From assembly GCF_000014065.1 (NCBI RefSeq), contig NC_008044.1, positions 2,937,501-3,001,500 on the forward strand: 64,000 nt of DNA, read 5' to 3'. Source of the stretch: Ruegeria sp. TM1040 (GTDB lineage: Bacteria > Pseudomonadota > Alphaproteobacteria > Rhodobacterales > Rhodobacteraceae). This document shows, in pieces, positions 26,665 through 36,263 of this stretch. Numbering within the stretch: position 1 is the stretch's first letter; every line of letters starts with the position of its first letter. The translations under genes and the position numbers were made by a program. The notes under the pieces were generated by a model that saw only the letters and a program-made list of their open reading frames with translations, did not search any database and had not been told where the DNA came from.

Positions 26665-27582
26665 ATGGATCTGCGCGCGATTTTGATGGGGTTGGCCTTC
26701 GCCCTGATGTGGTCCTCTGCCTTTACCTCGGCGCGGATCATCGTTGCGGATGCGTCTCCGCTCTTTTCTCTGGCGATGCGGTTCTTGCTCTCTGGTCTCA
26801 TAGGCGTGGCGATCGCACGCGCCATGGGGCAGACGTGGCGCCTGACGCCCGCACAGTGGAAGGCGACGATCCTTTTTGGGATCTGCCAGAATGCGCTCTA
26901 CCTCGGCCTGAACTTCGTGGCGATGCAATGGGTCGAAGCCTCTATGGCAGCCATTATCGCCTCCACAATGCCGCTCCTGGTCGCCTTGGCATCCCTGGTG
27001 CTGTTTCGCGAGCCGATCCGGCCTCTCGGCATGCTGGGTTTGGTCGCGGGCGTTGCTGGTGTTGCCTTGATCATGGGCACCCGGATCAGCGCCGGTGTCG
27101 ACCTCCTTGGCATTGCGCTCTGCGGTCTTGGAGTGCTGGCGCTTACCACGGCGACGCTAGCCTTGCGCGGGGCGACCTCGGGTGGGAACTTCATGATGGT
27201 GGTTGGTCTGCAGATGCTTGTGGGCTCCGCTGCGCTCTTTCCCGCAGCCTTTGCGTTTGAGACCATTCGTGTTGACCCAAGCTGGCCTCTGGCGATCGCT
27301 TTTGTCTATACCACTTTCGTCCCCGGTTTGGCCGCGACTTTGATCTGGGTGATGCTCTTGAACCGGATCGGGGCTGTGCGCGCTGCGACTTTCCACTTCC
27401 TGAACCCGGTCTTCGGGGTCGCTGTTGCAAGCTCACTCCTTGGCGAGAGGCTCGGGCTCCTCGATATGGCTGGGGTCGCGGTTGTAACCTTCGGAATTCT
27501 GGCGGTGCAACTAGCGCGGCAACCCGCTACCGCAGCCCCAGCGCGCACGTCTACAGCCGAGCCGCAGATGGGTCAGCGTTGA
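26665..27582 (+). CDS. EamA-family (DMT superfamily) transporter
   Basis: A 305-residue protein with about ten hydrophobic segments arranged as two EamA repeats. The first starts LMGLAFALMWSSAFTSARIIV, and the second ends with VPGLAATLIWVMLLNRIGAVRAATFHFLNPVFGVAVASSLLGERLG, matching the end-of-repeat pattern of DMT exporters. Such proteins often export amino acids, metabolites or drugs. AGGGGA lies about eight bases before the start. It stands between HU and methionine sulfoxide reductase genes with separate gaps, giving no functional clue to the substrate. Confidence 0.9.
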   Translation: MDLRAILMGLAFALMWSSAFTSARIIVADASPLFSLAMRFLLSGLIGVAIARAMGQTWRLTPAQWKATILFGICQNALYLGLNFVAMQWVEASMAAIIASTMPLLVALASLVLFREPIRPLGMLGLVAGVAGVALIMGTRISAGVDLLGIALCGLGVLALTTATLALRGATSGGNFMMVVGLQMLVGSAALFPAAFAFETIRVDPSWPLAIAFVYTTFVPGLAATLIWVMLLNRIGAVRAATFHFLNPVFGVAVASSLLGERLGLLDMAGVAVVTFGILAVQLARQPATAAPARTSTAEPQMGQR

Positions 27583-27703
27583 ACGACGGTGTTCACATTT
27601 GCGCGCATCTCAAGCACAAGAGAGCCAACAGGGATGGATTGGGGTTTGAAAACGCGCCCGCCAACCCCAGCTATAGACGCATCCAATCAGGTGGGAGGGC
27701 CCC

Positions 27704-28153
27704 ATGACCAAGTATTTCAAGAACCCCGACGCCATCGCTGCGCTGTCAGAAGAAGAATTCTACGTCACACAGAATTCTGGCACCGAACGTCCCGGCACCG
27801 GCAAGCTCCTGTCCAACAAGGAGCCCGGCATCTATGTGGACATCGTATCGGGCGAGCCGCTGTTTGCCTCTTCCGACAAATATGAATCAGGCTGTGGCTG
27901 GCCAAGCTTCACCAAGCCGATCGAACCCGCACATGTGCAGGAACTCGAAGATCGCACCCTCGGCATGATCCGTACCGAGGTGCGCTCTACCCATGGCGAC
28001 AGCCACCTCGGCCATGTCTTTCCCGACGGCCCTGCTGATCGCGGCGGTCTGAGATATTGCATCAACTCGGCGTCCTTGCGCTTTATTCACCTCGACGACA
28101 TGGAGGCTGAAGGCTATGGCGCCTACATCAACCAAGTGGAGGACCACCGATGA
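27704..28153 (+). CDS. msrB: Peptide-methionine (R)-S-oxide reductase MsrB
   Basis: A 149-residue MsrB that reduces the R epimer of methionine sulfoxide in proteins. It shows [55 protein letters not shown] and the catalytic cysteine motif [11 protein letters not shown] near residue 120. The CxxC pairs that bind zinc in many MsrB proteins are not visible, so it appears to be the zinc-free form. GGAGG lies five bases before the ATG. It overlaps msrA by four bases (ATGA), giving both stereospecificities from one transcript. Confidence 0.95.
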   Translation: MTKYFKNPDAIAALSEEEFYVTQNSGTERPGTGKLLSNKEPGIYVDIVSGEPLFASSDKYESGCGWPSFTKPIEPAHVQELEDRTLGMIRTEVRSTHGDSHLGHVFPDGPADRGGLRYCINSASLRFIHLDDMEAEGYGAYINQVEDHR

Positions 28154-28665
28154 CCACAACTGAACGCGCCGTTCTGGCAGGCGGCTGCTTCTGGGGCATG
28201 CAGGAGCTAATCCGTCATCGCAAGGGCGTCCTCAGCACCCGCGTCGGCTATACCGGTGGTGATGTGCCCAATGCGACGTACAAGAACCACGGCACCCACG
28301 CAGAAGGCATCGAGATCACCTTTGATCCCGAACAGACCTCCTATCGCGAGATGTTGGAGTTCTTTTTTCAGATCCATGACCCAACAACGGTCAATCGTCA
28401 GGGTAACGATATCGGTATGAGCTATCGCTCTGCGATCTACTACGTCGATGCGCGTCAAAAACAAATTGCCGAGGACACGATTGCAGATGTCGAAGCTTCC
28501 GGAATTTGGCCCGGCAAGGTCGTGACCGAAGTGGAACCCGTTGGGGATTTCTGGGAGGCAGAGGCAGAGCATCAAGACTACCTGCAGCGCCTGCCCAATG
28601 GCTATACCTGCCATTTTCCCCGTCCCGACTGGGTCCTGCCCAAACGGGATCAAGCTGCAGAATAA
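28150..28665 (+). CDS. msrA: Peptide-methionine (S)-S-oxide reductase MsrA
   Basis: A 171-residue MsrA. The catalytic cysteine is in [17 protein letters not shown] near residue 14, followed by [30 protein letters not shown] and the [22 protein letters not shown] block, all classic. It reduces the S epimer of methionine sulfoxide using thioredoxin. Its start overlaps the msrB stop (ATGA), and an intrinsic terminator begins about 40 bases after its stop. Confidence 0.96.
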   Translation: MTTTERAVLAGGCFWGMQELIRHRKGVLSTRVGYTGGDVPNATYKNHGTHAEGIEITFDPEQTSYREMLEFFFQIHDPTTVNRQGNDIGMSYRSAIYYVDARQKQIAEDTIADVEASGIWPGKVVTEVEPVGDFWEAEAEHQDYLQRLPNGYTCHFPRPDWVLPKRDQAAE

Positions 28666-28705
28666 CTCTCGATAGAGCCTAGTTTCGTGGATTCTTACAA
28701 CAAAT

Positions 28706-28735
28706 AGGCCGCCTCCAGTTGGGGGCGGCTTTTGT
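28706..28735 (+). terminator. Intrinsic terminator after msrBA
   Basis: GGCCGCCTCC and GGGGGCGGC arms with an AGTT loop are followed by TTTTGTTT. It lies between convergent msrA and the hydantoinase-like gene and mainly serves the plus strand. Confidence 0.8.
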
Positions 28736-28742
28736 TTGGTCG

Positions 28743-30749
28743 CTAAGCATGTGCCACACGCGGGCGACCGCTTGCTTCTACGGTGAGGGTTGCCTCGACA
28801 AACACCTGCCGCGCCTCAACCTCTGCGGTGCGCAGATCCTTGGTCACATGCACATGGATATCTCCTGCCCCGGCTTCCTCTGCGGCTGCAACGGTCTCGG
28901 CGCGCAGGGCGTATTCTAGCGCCGTCAGTGCTGCTTCGCTCTCGGTGAAATCCACGGGGCCATCAGCCAGATGTACACGAAAGCGACCCTCGGACGGGGC
29001 TGTCACAGTGCCCGAACGGCGCTGCACAATCCGTCCGACCACGGCGCCGATTGCGTTTGCAACACCAGCGTGTTCAGGCAGGATCATATTGCAGCGTAGA
29101 CGCTCCCCCACCGCCGGGTAATAACTAGGTGCTGATGCGCCCAATCCGATCACATCCACATTCACCCGCGCATCAAGCGCCACAAGCCCGGTGTGCCCCT
29201 GAAGCCCCCGTTGCAGCAGAACATGCCGCGCCAGATCAGACGGACTGCCACCAAACAGAGCCCGTTCTTCGGAGAAAACAGACTCTAATAAGGTCAATGC
29301 AGTCTGTTCGGTAAGTTGATCCACGATCATTTGGGCCAGCGTGTCCGCATCCTTTGCAACCATGTCGCCGCTCCCGACGCGGCGCTTGGCAAAGATTGTC
29401 AGCGCCTTGTGTGCCGCCTCATTATCCCAGGTCGACACCCGCCCGAGAGCGTGACTCGCATCCGAAGGCGTCACACCGGCCATTTGCACCAACCCACGGT
29501 CGATCAGTCGGCTCAGGGCACTTTGGTCCACGCGCGATCGCAGCACCTCGCCAAGCGGACGGACATCCTGTCCGATCCGAGACAACAGAGCCTCCTCACG
29601 CGCACTCAGACCATGCGCTTGTTGCCCGGTCACGCCACGCACGAAACGCCCGTCATATTCCCCGATCACCTGCGCATGAAGCTGTGTGTCGAGCGCCGCA
29701 TGAACGGTTTCCGGCGCCTGCGTGGCGATCAGGGAGATCGGCAAGACCCGGCGCGGCCCCAGCGCAACGCCACCACGCAGCCCTTCCCGCTGCAAATGCA
29801 CTTCGCTGTCGCCTCCAAGCCCCGTGGTGCGCATGGCGACTGCCTCGACCATGGTGCGATATCCGCCAACTTCTGCACCGTCCGGATCGATCTTTGGCAG
29901 GCCGCGTTCGATCAAGGCAACATCGGTGGTGGTGCCACCGATATCGCTGACCAACGCATTTTCTGCTCCAGTCATCCATCGCGCTCCGACAATGGAGGCG
30001 GCAGGCCCGCTGAGGATCGTCTCGATGGGGCGTGCGCGGGCCTGGTCCGTGGACATCAGGGCACCGTCACCCCGAACCACCATCATCGGCGCCTCCACCC
30101 CCAGCGCCGTCAACGTATCCGCAGCACGACCGATCAACCGGTCGATCATCCCAATCAGCCGCGCATTCAGAACGGCCGTCAGCGCCCGCTTGGGCCCATT
30201 GAGCTTTGCCGAGAGCTGATGCGAACAGGTTACAGGCGCGCCGGTGTGCTCTTGAATGAGGCGCGCGACTTCCAATTCATGGGCCGGATTGCGTGTCGCA
30301 AAAACGCCCGCAACGGCAAAGCCGCTCACACCAGTAGATTCAGTCTCTAAAAAGGCGATAAGAGCCTCTTTGTCCAACACAGCTGCTTCGGAACCTGCAT
30401 GGGTGTGGCCACCAGCGAGGAGCAGGACCGGATCCCCCTTGAGCGCAGTGTCCAGGCCGTGACGCTCCAGATCCTGCGCGCTGAAGCCGATGTAGATCAA
30501 AGCCACGCGCCCGCCCTGCCCTTCAACCAATGCGTTGGTTGCAAGCGTAGTGGACAATGCGGCCATGGAAATATCCGCGGGCGCAACACCGGACTGCGCC
30601 AACACCGCGCGGACCGCGCCGCCGACCCCAATCGCAAGATCCTCGCGTGTGGTGAGCGATTTGGCCGAGGCAATCACCTCGGACTCATCGCGGATCAACA
30701 CCGCATCGGTGTAAGTCCCACCCGTGTCGATCCCAAGCAATATCGCCAT
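28743..30749 (-). CDS. Hydantoinase/oxoprolinase family protein (HyuA-like)
   Basis: A 668-residue ASKHA-fold protein. The N-terminus has LLGIDTGGTYTDAVLIRD, the phosphate-1 motif of this superfamily, and further marks include SDIGGTTTDVALIERG (about residues 265-280) and GGDSEVHLQREG. Family members hydrolyse 5-oxoproline, hydantoins or related lactams with ATP, or carboxylate ketones. No HyuB partner gene is adjacent, unlike most hydantoinase pairs, and the next upstream gene is the divergent-looking queG frame in the same direction about 74 bases away. Substrate unknown. Confidence 0.85.
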   Translation of the reverse strand: MAILLGIDTGGTYTDAVLIRDESEVIASAKSLTTREDLAIGVGGAVRAVLAQSGVAPADISMAALSTTLATNALVEGQGGRVALIYIGFSAQDLERHGLDTALKGDPVLLLAGGHTHAGSEAAVLDKEALIAFLETESTGVSGFAVAGVFATRNPAHELEVARLIQEHTGAPVTCSHQLSAKLNGPKRALTAVLNARLIGMIDRLIGRAADTLTALGVEAPMMVVRGDGALMSTDQARARPIETILSGPAASIVGARWMTGAENALVSDIGGTTTDVALIERGLPKIDPDGAEVGGYRTMVEAVAMRTTGLGGDSEVHLQREGLRGGVALGPRRVLPISLIATQAPETVHAALDTQLHAQVIGEYDGRFVRGVTGQQAHGLSAREEALLSRIGQDVRPLGEVLRSRVDQSALSRLIDRGLVQMAGVTPSDASHALGRVSTWDNEAAHKALTIFAKRRVGSGDMVAKDADTLAQMIVDQLTEQTALTLLESVFSEERALFGGSPSDLARHVLLQRGLQGHTGLVALDARVNVDVIGLGASAPSYYPAVGERLRCNMILPEHAGVANAIGAVVGRIVQRRSGTVTAPSEGRFRVHLADGPVDFTESEAALTALEYALRAETVAAAEEAGAGDIHVHVTKDLRTAEVEARQVFVEATLTVEASGRPRVAHA

Positions 30750-30822
30750 CTCGCCCTCGCAGTCCGTATTTGTCTGCTACGGTTTAGCGACTGGTTGCGT
30801 CACGTCCACTCTGTTTGCGTCA

Positions 30823-31866
30823 TTACGGCAACCGGGCTGCCGCCCAGCGCGCAGCCTCGGCAACCGTGGGATCAGGATCATCGCAAAGCGCCTGCGCAAA
30901 CACATGCAACCCTGCATCACCCGAGTTCCCGATAGCATAGAGCACATTCCGCACAAAGCGATCCCGGCCAATGCGTTTGATCGGTGAGCCAGAGAACCGC
31001 GCACGAAACGCAGCGTCATCCAGCTGCGACAACTCCGCAAGGGGCGGAGCAATGGTTCCCTCACGCGCGGCATAACGCATATCAGAGGCCTCTACCGCAA
31101 ACTTGTTCCACGGGCAGGCTGCAAGACAATCGTCACACCCATAGATCCGGTTGCCAAGCTTTGTGCGCAACTCCTCCTCAATCGGACCTTTGTGCTCGAT
31201 TGTCAGATATGAGATGCAGCGCCGCGCATCGAGCTGGTACGGCGCGGGAAAGGCGTCGGTCGGGCACGCCGTCAAACAGGCGCGGCAGGACCCGCAACGA
31301 TCCGGCTCCGGCGCATCCACAGGCAGGTCTAATGTTGTAAAGATAGACCCTAAAAAGGCCCAGTTGCCCCAGTCTCTGCTCACAAGGTTGGTGTGCTTTC
31401 CTTGCCACCCCAGCCCAGAAGCCTGGCCGAGTGCTTTTTCAGGCACCGGCGCGGTGTCGACAAAAACCTTTACCTGCGCCTCGTCAGGGGCCTCTTCGAT
31501 CAACCACCGCGCCAAGCGTTTTAGACGTTTCTTGACAAGATCATGATAGTCCTTCCCGCGCGCGTAAACCGAGATCGCGGCACGATCAGGCAAGCCAACA
31601 ACGGCCATGGGATCTTCGTCCGGTGTGTAGCTTTCAGCCAGCATGATAACAGAGCGCGCCTCCGGCCAGAGCGCGGCAGGGTTTTCGCGCCAGTTGATCC
31701 GCTCGGCCATCCATTTCATTTGACCGTGATACCCGGCCTCGAGAAACGCGCGCAGACGCTCCGGCACCTCAGGGACATCCCAGGGCCGACACAGACGTAC
31801 CGAGACAAAGCCTTCAGCCTTTGCCTGCGCAATCAGTCGTGTCTTGAGTTCGGCTGCCGTTTCCAT
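30823..31866 (-). CDS. queG: Epoxyqueuosine reductase QueG
   Basis: A protein of about 347 residues that reduces epoxyqueuosine to queuosine in tRNA, using cobalamin and two [4Fe-4S] clusters. The cluster ligands are seen as [16 protein letters not shown] and [13 protein letters not shown]. The cobalamin-binding N-terminal domain, with [29 protein letters not shown], is also present. The start is taken at 31866 ([10 protein letters not shown]); a longer frame to 31938 has no better ribosome site. A C-terminal HEAT-like helical part ([16 protein letters not shown]) agrees with QueG. Other queuosine genes are not in the window. Confidence 0.92.
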   Translation of the reverse strand: METAAELKTRLIAQAKAEGFVSVRLCRPWDVPEVPERLRAFLEAGYHGQMKWMAERINWRENPAALWPEARSVIMLAESYTPDEDPMAVVGLPDRAAISVYARGKDYHDLVKKRLKRLARWLIEEAPDEAQVKVFVDTAPVPEKALGQASGLGWQGKHTNLVSRDWGNWAFLGSIFTTLDLPVDAPEPDRCGSCRACLTACPTDAFPAPYQLDARRCISYLTIEHKGPIEEELRTKLGNRIYGCDDCLAACPWNKFAVEASDMRYAAREGTIAPPLAELSQLDDAAFRARFSGSPIKRIGRDRFVRNVLYAIGNSGDAGLHVFAQALCDDPDPTVAEAARWAAARLP

Positions 31867-31974
31867 CGTCACAGACCTAGCGATCCCACAAGAGAGGTCA
31901 ATATCAGAGCGGCCATGACCAGGGCACACTGAGGCCAATCGCGACGGATCCGCAAACCTGCGACCGGCTCCTCC

Positions 31975-33321
31975 TTAGGGGCGTGTTGCCATCAAATGCT
32001 CTGCGACAGCTTGATAGGCAGGAAGCGAGGTCGGGTCGATAAATCCGTTCTGCGCTTTGGGAAATGAGGAAAGCCGTACCAGCACCATTTCGGCCGTGGG
32101 ATCCACATAGATTGTCTGACCATGAACACCGCGCGCCGCATAAGCGCCATGCGCATTGTGGAGTACCCACCACTGGCTGGTGTAGCTGCCAGCACCAAAG
32201 GTGGGAAAACCATCGCCGAACTTGGACCGGTCGCCACCGGCGCTGATCTTGGCAACCACCTCGGTGGGGAACAGGCGCTGCCCATTGAGCTCCCCTTCGT
32301 TCAGCATCAGCTGTCCCAATCGCCCAAGATCACGTAGACCCGCGGTGATGCCGCCACCAGCGAATGGAACACCCTTGGCGTCCACGGTTTGATAGGCATC
32401 CTGCTCCACCCCCATCCGGCGCCAGAGACGATCGGACACAATATCGGTGACCGACTGCCCCGACACGCGACTGATGATCCAGCCCAGCATATCGGAGTTG
32501 ATGGTTTTATAGTGAAACGCGTCCCCGTGATTGCCCTCTGGCGCCACCTGCTGCAGGTATTCCCAATACCCGTTCGGCCCTACATACCCCTCTGGTTTTG
32601 GGAGCGGGCTAGCCGCTTTGGAATAGAGCCAGATATCCGCGTTGGGGTCCGAGTAGTCCTCGGAGTACTGTACCCCGGTTGTCATATCCATCACCTGACG
32701 CACGGTCGCAGTCGCAAAGGCGCTGTCGCCGATCTCTGGGATGATGTCACGCACCAATGCTGTGTCATCTAGCAGCCCCTCAACAACCATGATTTCCGCC
32801 ACAAGACCGGTAAAAGACTTGGTCATGGACATGATCGCGTGTTTGCCGCCCTCTTCAAGGCAACCAAAATAGCGCTCATAGACAACTTCGCCTTTATGCA
32901 GGATCAGCATGCCATCGGTGTAATTCGCGTAAAGCGACTGCTCCCACGTCATCTCTGCATCACTGTTCTGAGGCATGAAGGTGACCGCATCGATCTCCGC
33001 TCGCAGCTCGGCAAACTCTGACGCGGAGGGGTAGGTCAACGGCACCGGATCGCTGAGTCCGCGACTGATCTCCTCGGTCGGTAAGAACTCGCGCAAATGG
33101 CAGACCGACCAGCGCAGTCTTGGAAAGCTGAAGTAGACGCTGTCAGGTTGGGTAATGATCTTGTCAGCGGGCGGTGGAAAGCCTTGCATCCAGCCCATGA
33201 CATTGGGGTCGGATTCTTGCGCAGACAGCGGTGCGGATTGCGCGCCCGCCTGCGATGAGACGACAAGCGCAACCGCCGCCGCCAGAGTTGCTGCAAAGAA
33301 ATTAGAAGTTGACGACGACAT
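31975..33321 (-). CDS. Periplasmic serine hydrolase, class C beta-lactamase/6-aminohexanoate-dimer hydrolase fold
   Basis: A 448-residue secreted hydrolase of the COG1680 group. A signal peptide is evident (residues 1 to about 28, NFFAATLAAAVALVVSSQAGA). The serine nucleophile and lysine are in SMTKSF (about residues 165-168), the tyrosine region is FHYKTINSDMLG (near 271) and a C-terminal VHGQTIYVDP motif replaces KTG. The pattern resembles NylB-like amidase/esterases rather than true beta-lactamases. Start at 33321 has AGGAGG eight bases upstream. It overlaps the porin gene by 20 bases, so the two are co-translated and probably act on one exported or imported compound. Substrate unknown. 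Confidence 0.85.
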   Translation of the reverse strand: MSSSTSNFFAATLAAAVALVVSSQAGAQSAPLSAQESDPNVMGWMQGFPPPADKIITQPDSVYFSFPRLRWSVCHLREFLPTEEISRGLSDPVPLTYPSASEFAELRAEIDAVTFMPQNSDAEMTWEQSLYANYTDGMLILHKGEVVYERYFGCLEEGGKHAIMSMTKSFTGLVAEIMVVEGLLDDTALVRDIIPEIGDSAFATATVRQVMDMTTGVQYSEDYSDPNADIWLYSKAASPLPKPEGYVGPNGYWEYLQQVAPEGNHGDAFHYKTINSDMLGWIISRVSGQSVTDIVSDRLWRRMGVEQDAYQTVDAKGVPFAGGGITAGLRDLGRLGQLMLNEGELNGQRLFPTEVVAKISAGGDRSKFGDGFPTFGAGSYTSQWWVLHNAHGAYAARGVHGQTIYVDPTAEMVLVRLSSFPKAQNGFIDPTSLPAYQAVAEHLMATRP

Positions 33322-34726
33322 TGATGAAACCTCCTGTCCAAGGGTCCGCAGTTGCACCGATGACATTGTCGATGCCAGCACCGGGAAAGGACACAGAGAT
33401 CCCAGCAGTCAGAAACGTATTGCGGTTGATAATTCTGCTGTATTCGAGAAACAGGTCATCGGCGAGATGACTATCCGTGACCCCCGACACGACATTCCCG
33501 TTCAGATCGACGCGCGTTGCCTGCCCGAATTGGACGGGGCTGTTGAGCTCATTCGCCCGGATGTGCGCATAGCGTAGCGTCCAGGTGTCCTGTCGTGACG
33601 GTTGAAGGCGCAAGGCCAGAGTTAGCGCGTTCACATTCGAGTTGATGAAAGTGGAAGCGGATTTTGATCCCGTGGCCCAGGCGCTTGGGCTGCCTTGATA
33701 ATAGAGCGGATCAAACCGCTCGAGTTTTGTGGTGTTTGGATCGTCTCCGGAAAAGCTCTGATATCCAATGGTGAGATTCGGGGACCAGGCCAGACCCTCG
33801 AATGTGTAGCCCGCCGTGACCCGTCCGGCCCAAGCCTCCAGGTCGATGCGGTCATTCCATTGATAGGCGACCTCTCCGGTGAACGTCCAATTCTCCAGCC
33901 CGTTATCAAATGGATTTGTGCGCCCATACAGGCCAAGCGTACGAGTTCCTTCGCGCCCCCCGGGAAGGATGCTCGGGGCGCCGACACCACCGGGGGCTGC
34001 TTTCGGATAAGACGATTCGGAGTTCAGAACATCCACATAGGTGACGCCCAGATAGCCACCTGCCGGGGCGTCGTACCGCAGATCAACCCCCGCCAGATTG
34101 TTGTTTCCATCTGTCGAGGGCAGTTCATTCGGATCAAGGTAGAATGCCGTCCCCGAGACCTGCCCCAATGTGAACCGGCCAATCGCCGCCCCTTCCCAGG
34201 CCTTGCGGGGCCCAAATTTCAACGCACCACGTTCAAAACCACTGGTCGCGCCATTGGCAATCAGCATGCCTGTGCCCAGCGTGAGCTCGCGCGCACCAAG
34301 AGACAGATCATACGTCGCATCCGTTCCAAGCCTGCCACGAATCGCGATGTAGGCCTCCTCCAGTGTGGTGGCGCCAGTATCGCCGTAGTCAAAAGCATCC
34401 TTCCCCCATGTGTAGGACGCCACGCCGGAGAGCTTGCCATAGAGAGTCGCGCCGGTATCAAGCCGATATTCAAAGCTGATGCCCGGCTTGATGTAGCTTT
34501 CAAGCCAGCGGGTATCGGGATCAAACCCGCTACCCGGCGCGGTGGTGGCAGCGAGATCCCAAAAGAGATTGTCCTCTGCCACTGCATTCAATCCCGCCTG
34601 AAAATGCCCACGCACTGTCAACGCATCGCGCTCGTATAAGAGCATCGGGTCGCGTTCCTGAGCAGACGCCGCAATGGCAAGGGAGGAGGCGCTCGCAACA
34701 AGGCAATATCGACTCAAGACTCTCAT
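33302..34726 (-). CDS. Outer-membrane porin, alginate export (AlgE-like) family
   Basis: A 474-residue beta-barrel protein. It has an N-terminal signal (MRVLSRYCLVASASSLAIAASA), repeated alternating hydrophobic strands with aromatic ends (LYGKLSGVASYTW, GYLGVTYVDVL, WTFTGEVAYQW), and a C-terminal phenylalanine (NVVVNF), the usual sign of an outer-membrane barrel. The overall pattern resembles the alginate export domain family. The start at 34726 follows GAGGGAGAAAGCC. The stop lies 20 bases inside the downstream hydrolase gene. A role in moving a polymer, oligomer or aromatic compound is plausible, but no polysaccharide synthesis or lyase genes are nearby. Confidence 0.83.
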   Translation of the reverse strand: MRVLSRYCLVASASSLAIAASAQERDPMLLYERDALTVRGHFQAGLNAVAEDNLFWDLAATTAPGSGFDPDTRWLESYIKPGISFEYRLDTGATLYGKLSGVASYTWGKDAFDYGDTGATTLEEAYIAIRGRLGTDATYDLSLGARELTLGTGMLIANGATSGFERGALKFGPRKAWEGAAIGRFTLGQVSGTAFYLDPNELPSTDGNNNLAGVDLRYDAPAGGYLGVTYVDVLNSESSYPKAAPGGVGAPSILPGGREGTRTLGLYGRTNPFDNGLENWTFTGEVAYQWNDRIDLEAWAGRVTAGYTFEGLAWSPNLTIGYQSFSGDDPNTTKLERFDPLYYQGSPSAWATGSKSASTFINSNVNALTLALRLQPSRQDTWTLRYAHIRANELNSPVQFGQATRVDLNGNVVSGVTDSHLADDLFLEYSRIINRNTFLTAGISVSFPGAGIDNVIGATADPWTGGFINVVVNF

Positions 34727-35113
34727 GGCTTTCTCCCTCACTCGATCTATGGCTTGGCACAATCCTAGGCTGATTTTCGTCGAGGCTAGCATCTTAGATC
34801 GCACCACGATAGCGCGCCTGCAGAATCACCCACCAAAGTCCCAATGCGGCTTCATCCGGCAGGGGTTCAAATCAACAAGCGACCAAGCCCGTCTGCCAAT
34901 CTCGATTCGTCATAGATTTTGGGGCTTTAAGCGCGATACAGCGACAGCGAGATCGAGTTGGCGTAAGAGGTGTCGAGTTTAGAGAAGTGAGCGATTTCCT
35001 GCACCAGCTCTCACAGGAAGCGAAACTCAATATCGGTTTTGCGTGATATCTACGCGTTCCGATCGGGTATTGTGAATGCAGTTTTCGCTGCAAGCCGCGA
35101 TATTTGGAGAAAG
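34727..35113. other. 387-base stretch without a recognised gene
   Basis: It probably holds the porin promoter and leader at its left end and the flank of tRNA-Lys at its right end. Short open frames occur on both strands, but none has a recognisable product, ribosome site or codon pattern. It could contain a decayed gene fragment, though I see no repeats or terminal inverted repeats. Confidence 0.5.
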
Positions 35114-35189
35114 TGGTGAGCCGTGCAGGATTCGAACCTGCGACCCACTGATTAAAAGTCAGTTGCTCTACCAACTGAGCTAACGGCCC
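35114..35189 (-). tRNA. tRNA-Lys(UUU)
   Basis: A complete cloverleaf reads on the minus strand from GGGCCGT at 35189 to the encoded CCA at 35114. The anticodon loop CTTTTAA has anticodon TTT, and the T-loop GGTTCGAATCC is standard. The discriminator base is A. Confidence 0.97.
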
Positions 35190-35435
35190 ACTCTCTGTGA
35201 AGACTTATTCCGGCCTTCTCGGACAACCTGATAACTGGATTAGTCTATAAAGATCAACCTGTTATTCAGAACCGGACCGTTGCGCGTTGGTGTGTTGCAC
35301 CGTTCCGATAGGGGGGGCTTCTACGGTTTAGCCAGCAGAGGGTCAACCCCTTTTTCGAAGTTTTCTGCGCTATCTCTGGATTCATTTTAACATCAGGTCT
35401 ATATGCGCTTCATGACCTCCCCAGGATCCGATCAT

Positions 35436-36263
35436 ATGTTGCCGTTCATGAAGATGCATGGGCTTGGAAATGACTTTGTCGTCATCGATGCCCGCGAGTC
35501 AGATATCGAAATCACCCCTGCAATGGCCAAGGGGATTGCCCACCGCCAGATGGGTCTCGGATTTGACCAACTCGCCGTCATCGCTACCGCTGACGCGTCT
35601 ACAGAAGCGGATGCGCATCTGGTGTTCTACAACGCTGACGGCTCTACTTCAGGGGCCTGCGGGAATGCGACACGCTGTATCGCAAGGTACCTGATGGATC
35701 AGAGCAACAAGCCGTCGCTGCGGTTGACAACCGACCGGGGTGTCCTGATTGCAACGGACGCAGGTGAGGGGCTGACCTCGGTGAATATGGGTGCGCCGCA
35801 GCTCAGTTGGGATGAAATCCCGCTCGCGGAGGAGTTGGAAACGCTAGAACTCCCCATCGAAGGCGCGCCAAGCGCCACTGGCATGGGCAACCCGCATTGT
35901 ACGTTCTTTGTTGAGGACGCAGAGGTGATTCCACTGGCGGAATTTGGTCCTCGTTACGAACATCATCCCCTCTATCCGGAACGCACCAATGTTCAGATCG
36001 CCCATGTCGTCGGCCCGAACCATCTCAGGATGCGCGTCTGGGAGCGCGGTGTTGGCATTACCCTTGCATCAGGCTCCTCCTCCTGCGCAACAGCGGTAGC
36101 AGCCGCACGCAAGGGTCTCACAGGGCGCAAGGTACAGATCGATCTGGATGGAGGGACGCTGTGGATCGATTGGCGCGACGATGGGGTCTGGATGACCGGA
36201 CCAACAATGCATGTCGCCAATGGCAGCTTTACACGGCAATTCCTCGAAAGCTTGTCCGAATGA
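35436..36263 (+). CDS. dapF: Diaminopimelate epimerase
   Basis: An enzyme of about 275 residues that interconverts LL- and meso-diaminopimelate for lysine and peptidoglycan synthesis. The family N-terminus PFMKMHGLGNDFVVIDA is present, with the two catalytic cysteines in SGACGNATRCIARYL (about residue 77) and SSSCATAVAAAR (near 222). An ATG at 35436 with AGGA nine bases upstream is preferred by comparison with other DapF proteins; an in-frame ATG at 35403 with AGG five bases away would add eleven residues. Its stop overlaps the mtaB start (ATGA). Confidence 0.94.
   Translation: MLPFMKMHGLGNDFVVIDARESDIEITPAMAKGIAHRQMGLGFDQLAVIATADASTEADAHLVFYNADGSTSGACGNATRCIARYLMDQSNKPSLRLTTDRGVLIATDAGEGLTSVNMGAPQLSWDEIPLAEELETLELPIEGAPSATGMGNPHCTFFVEDAEVIPLAEFGPRYEHHPLYPERTNVQIAHVVGPNHLRMRVWERGVGITLASGSSSCATAVAAARKGLTGRKVQIDLDGGTLWIDWRDDGVWMTGPTMHVANGSFTRQFLESLSE

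Noticed and set aside
31975-33321. Beta-lactamase resistance gene
   Set aside because: The serine-lysine motif is present, but the YxN and KTG elements differ and resemble NylB-like amidase/esterases.
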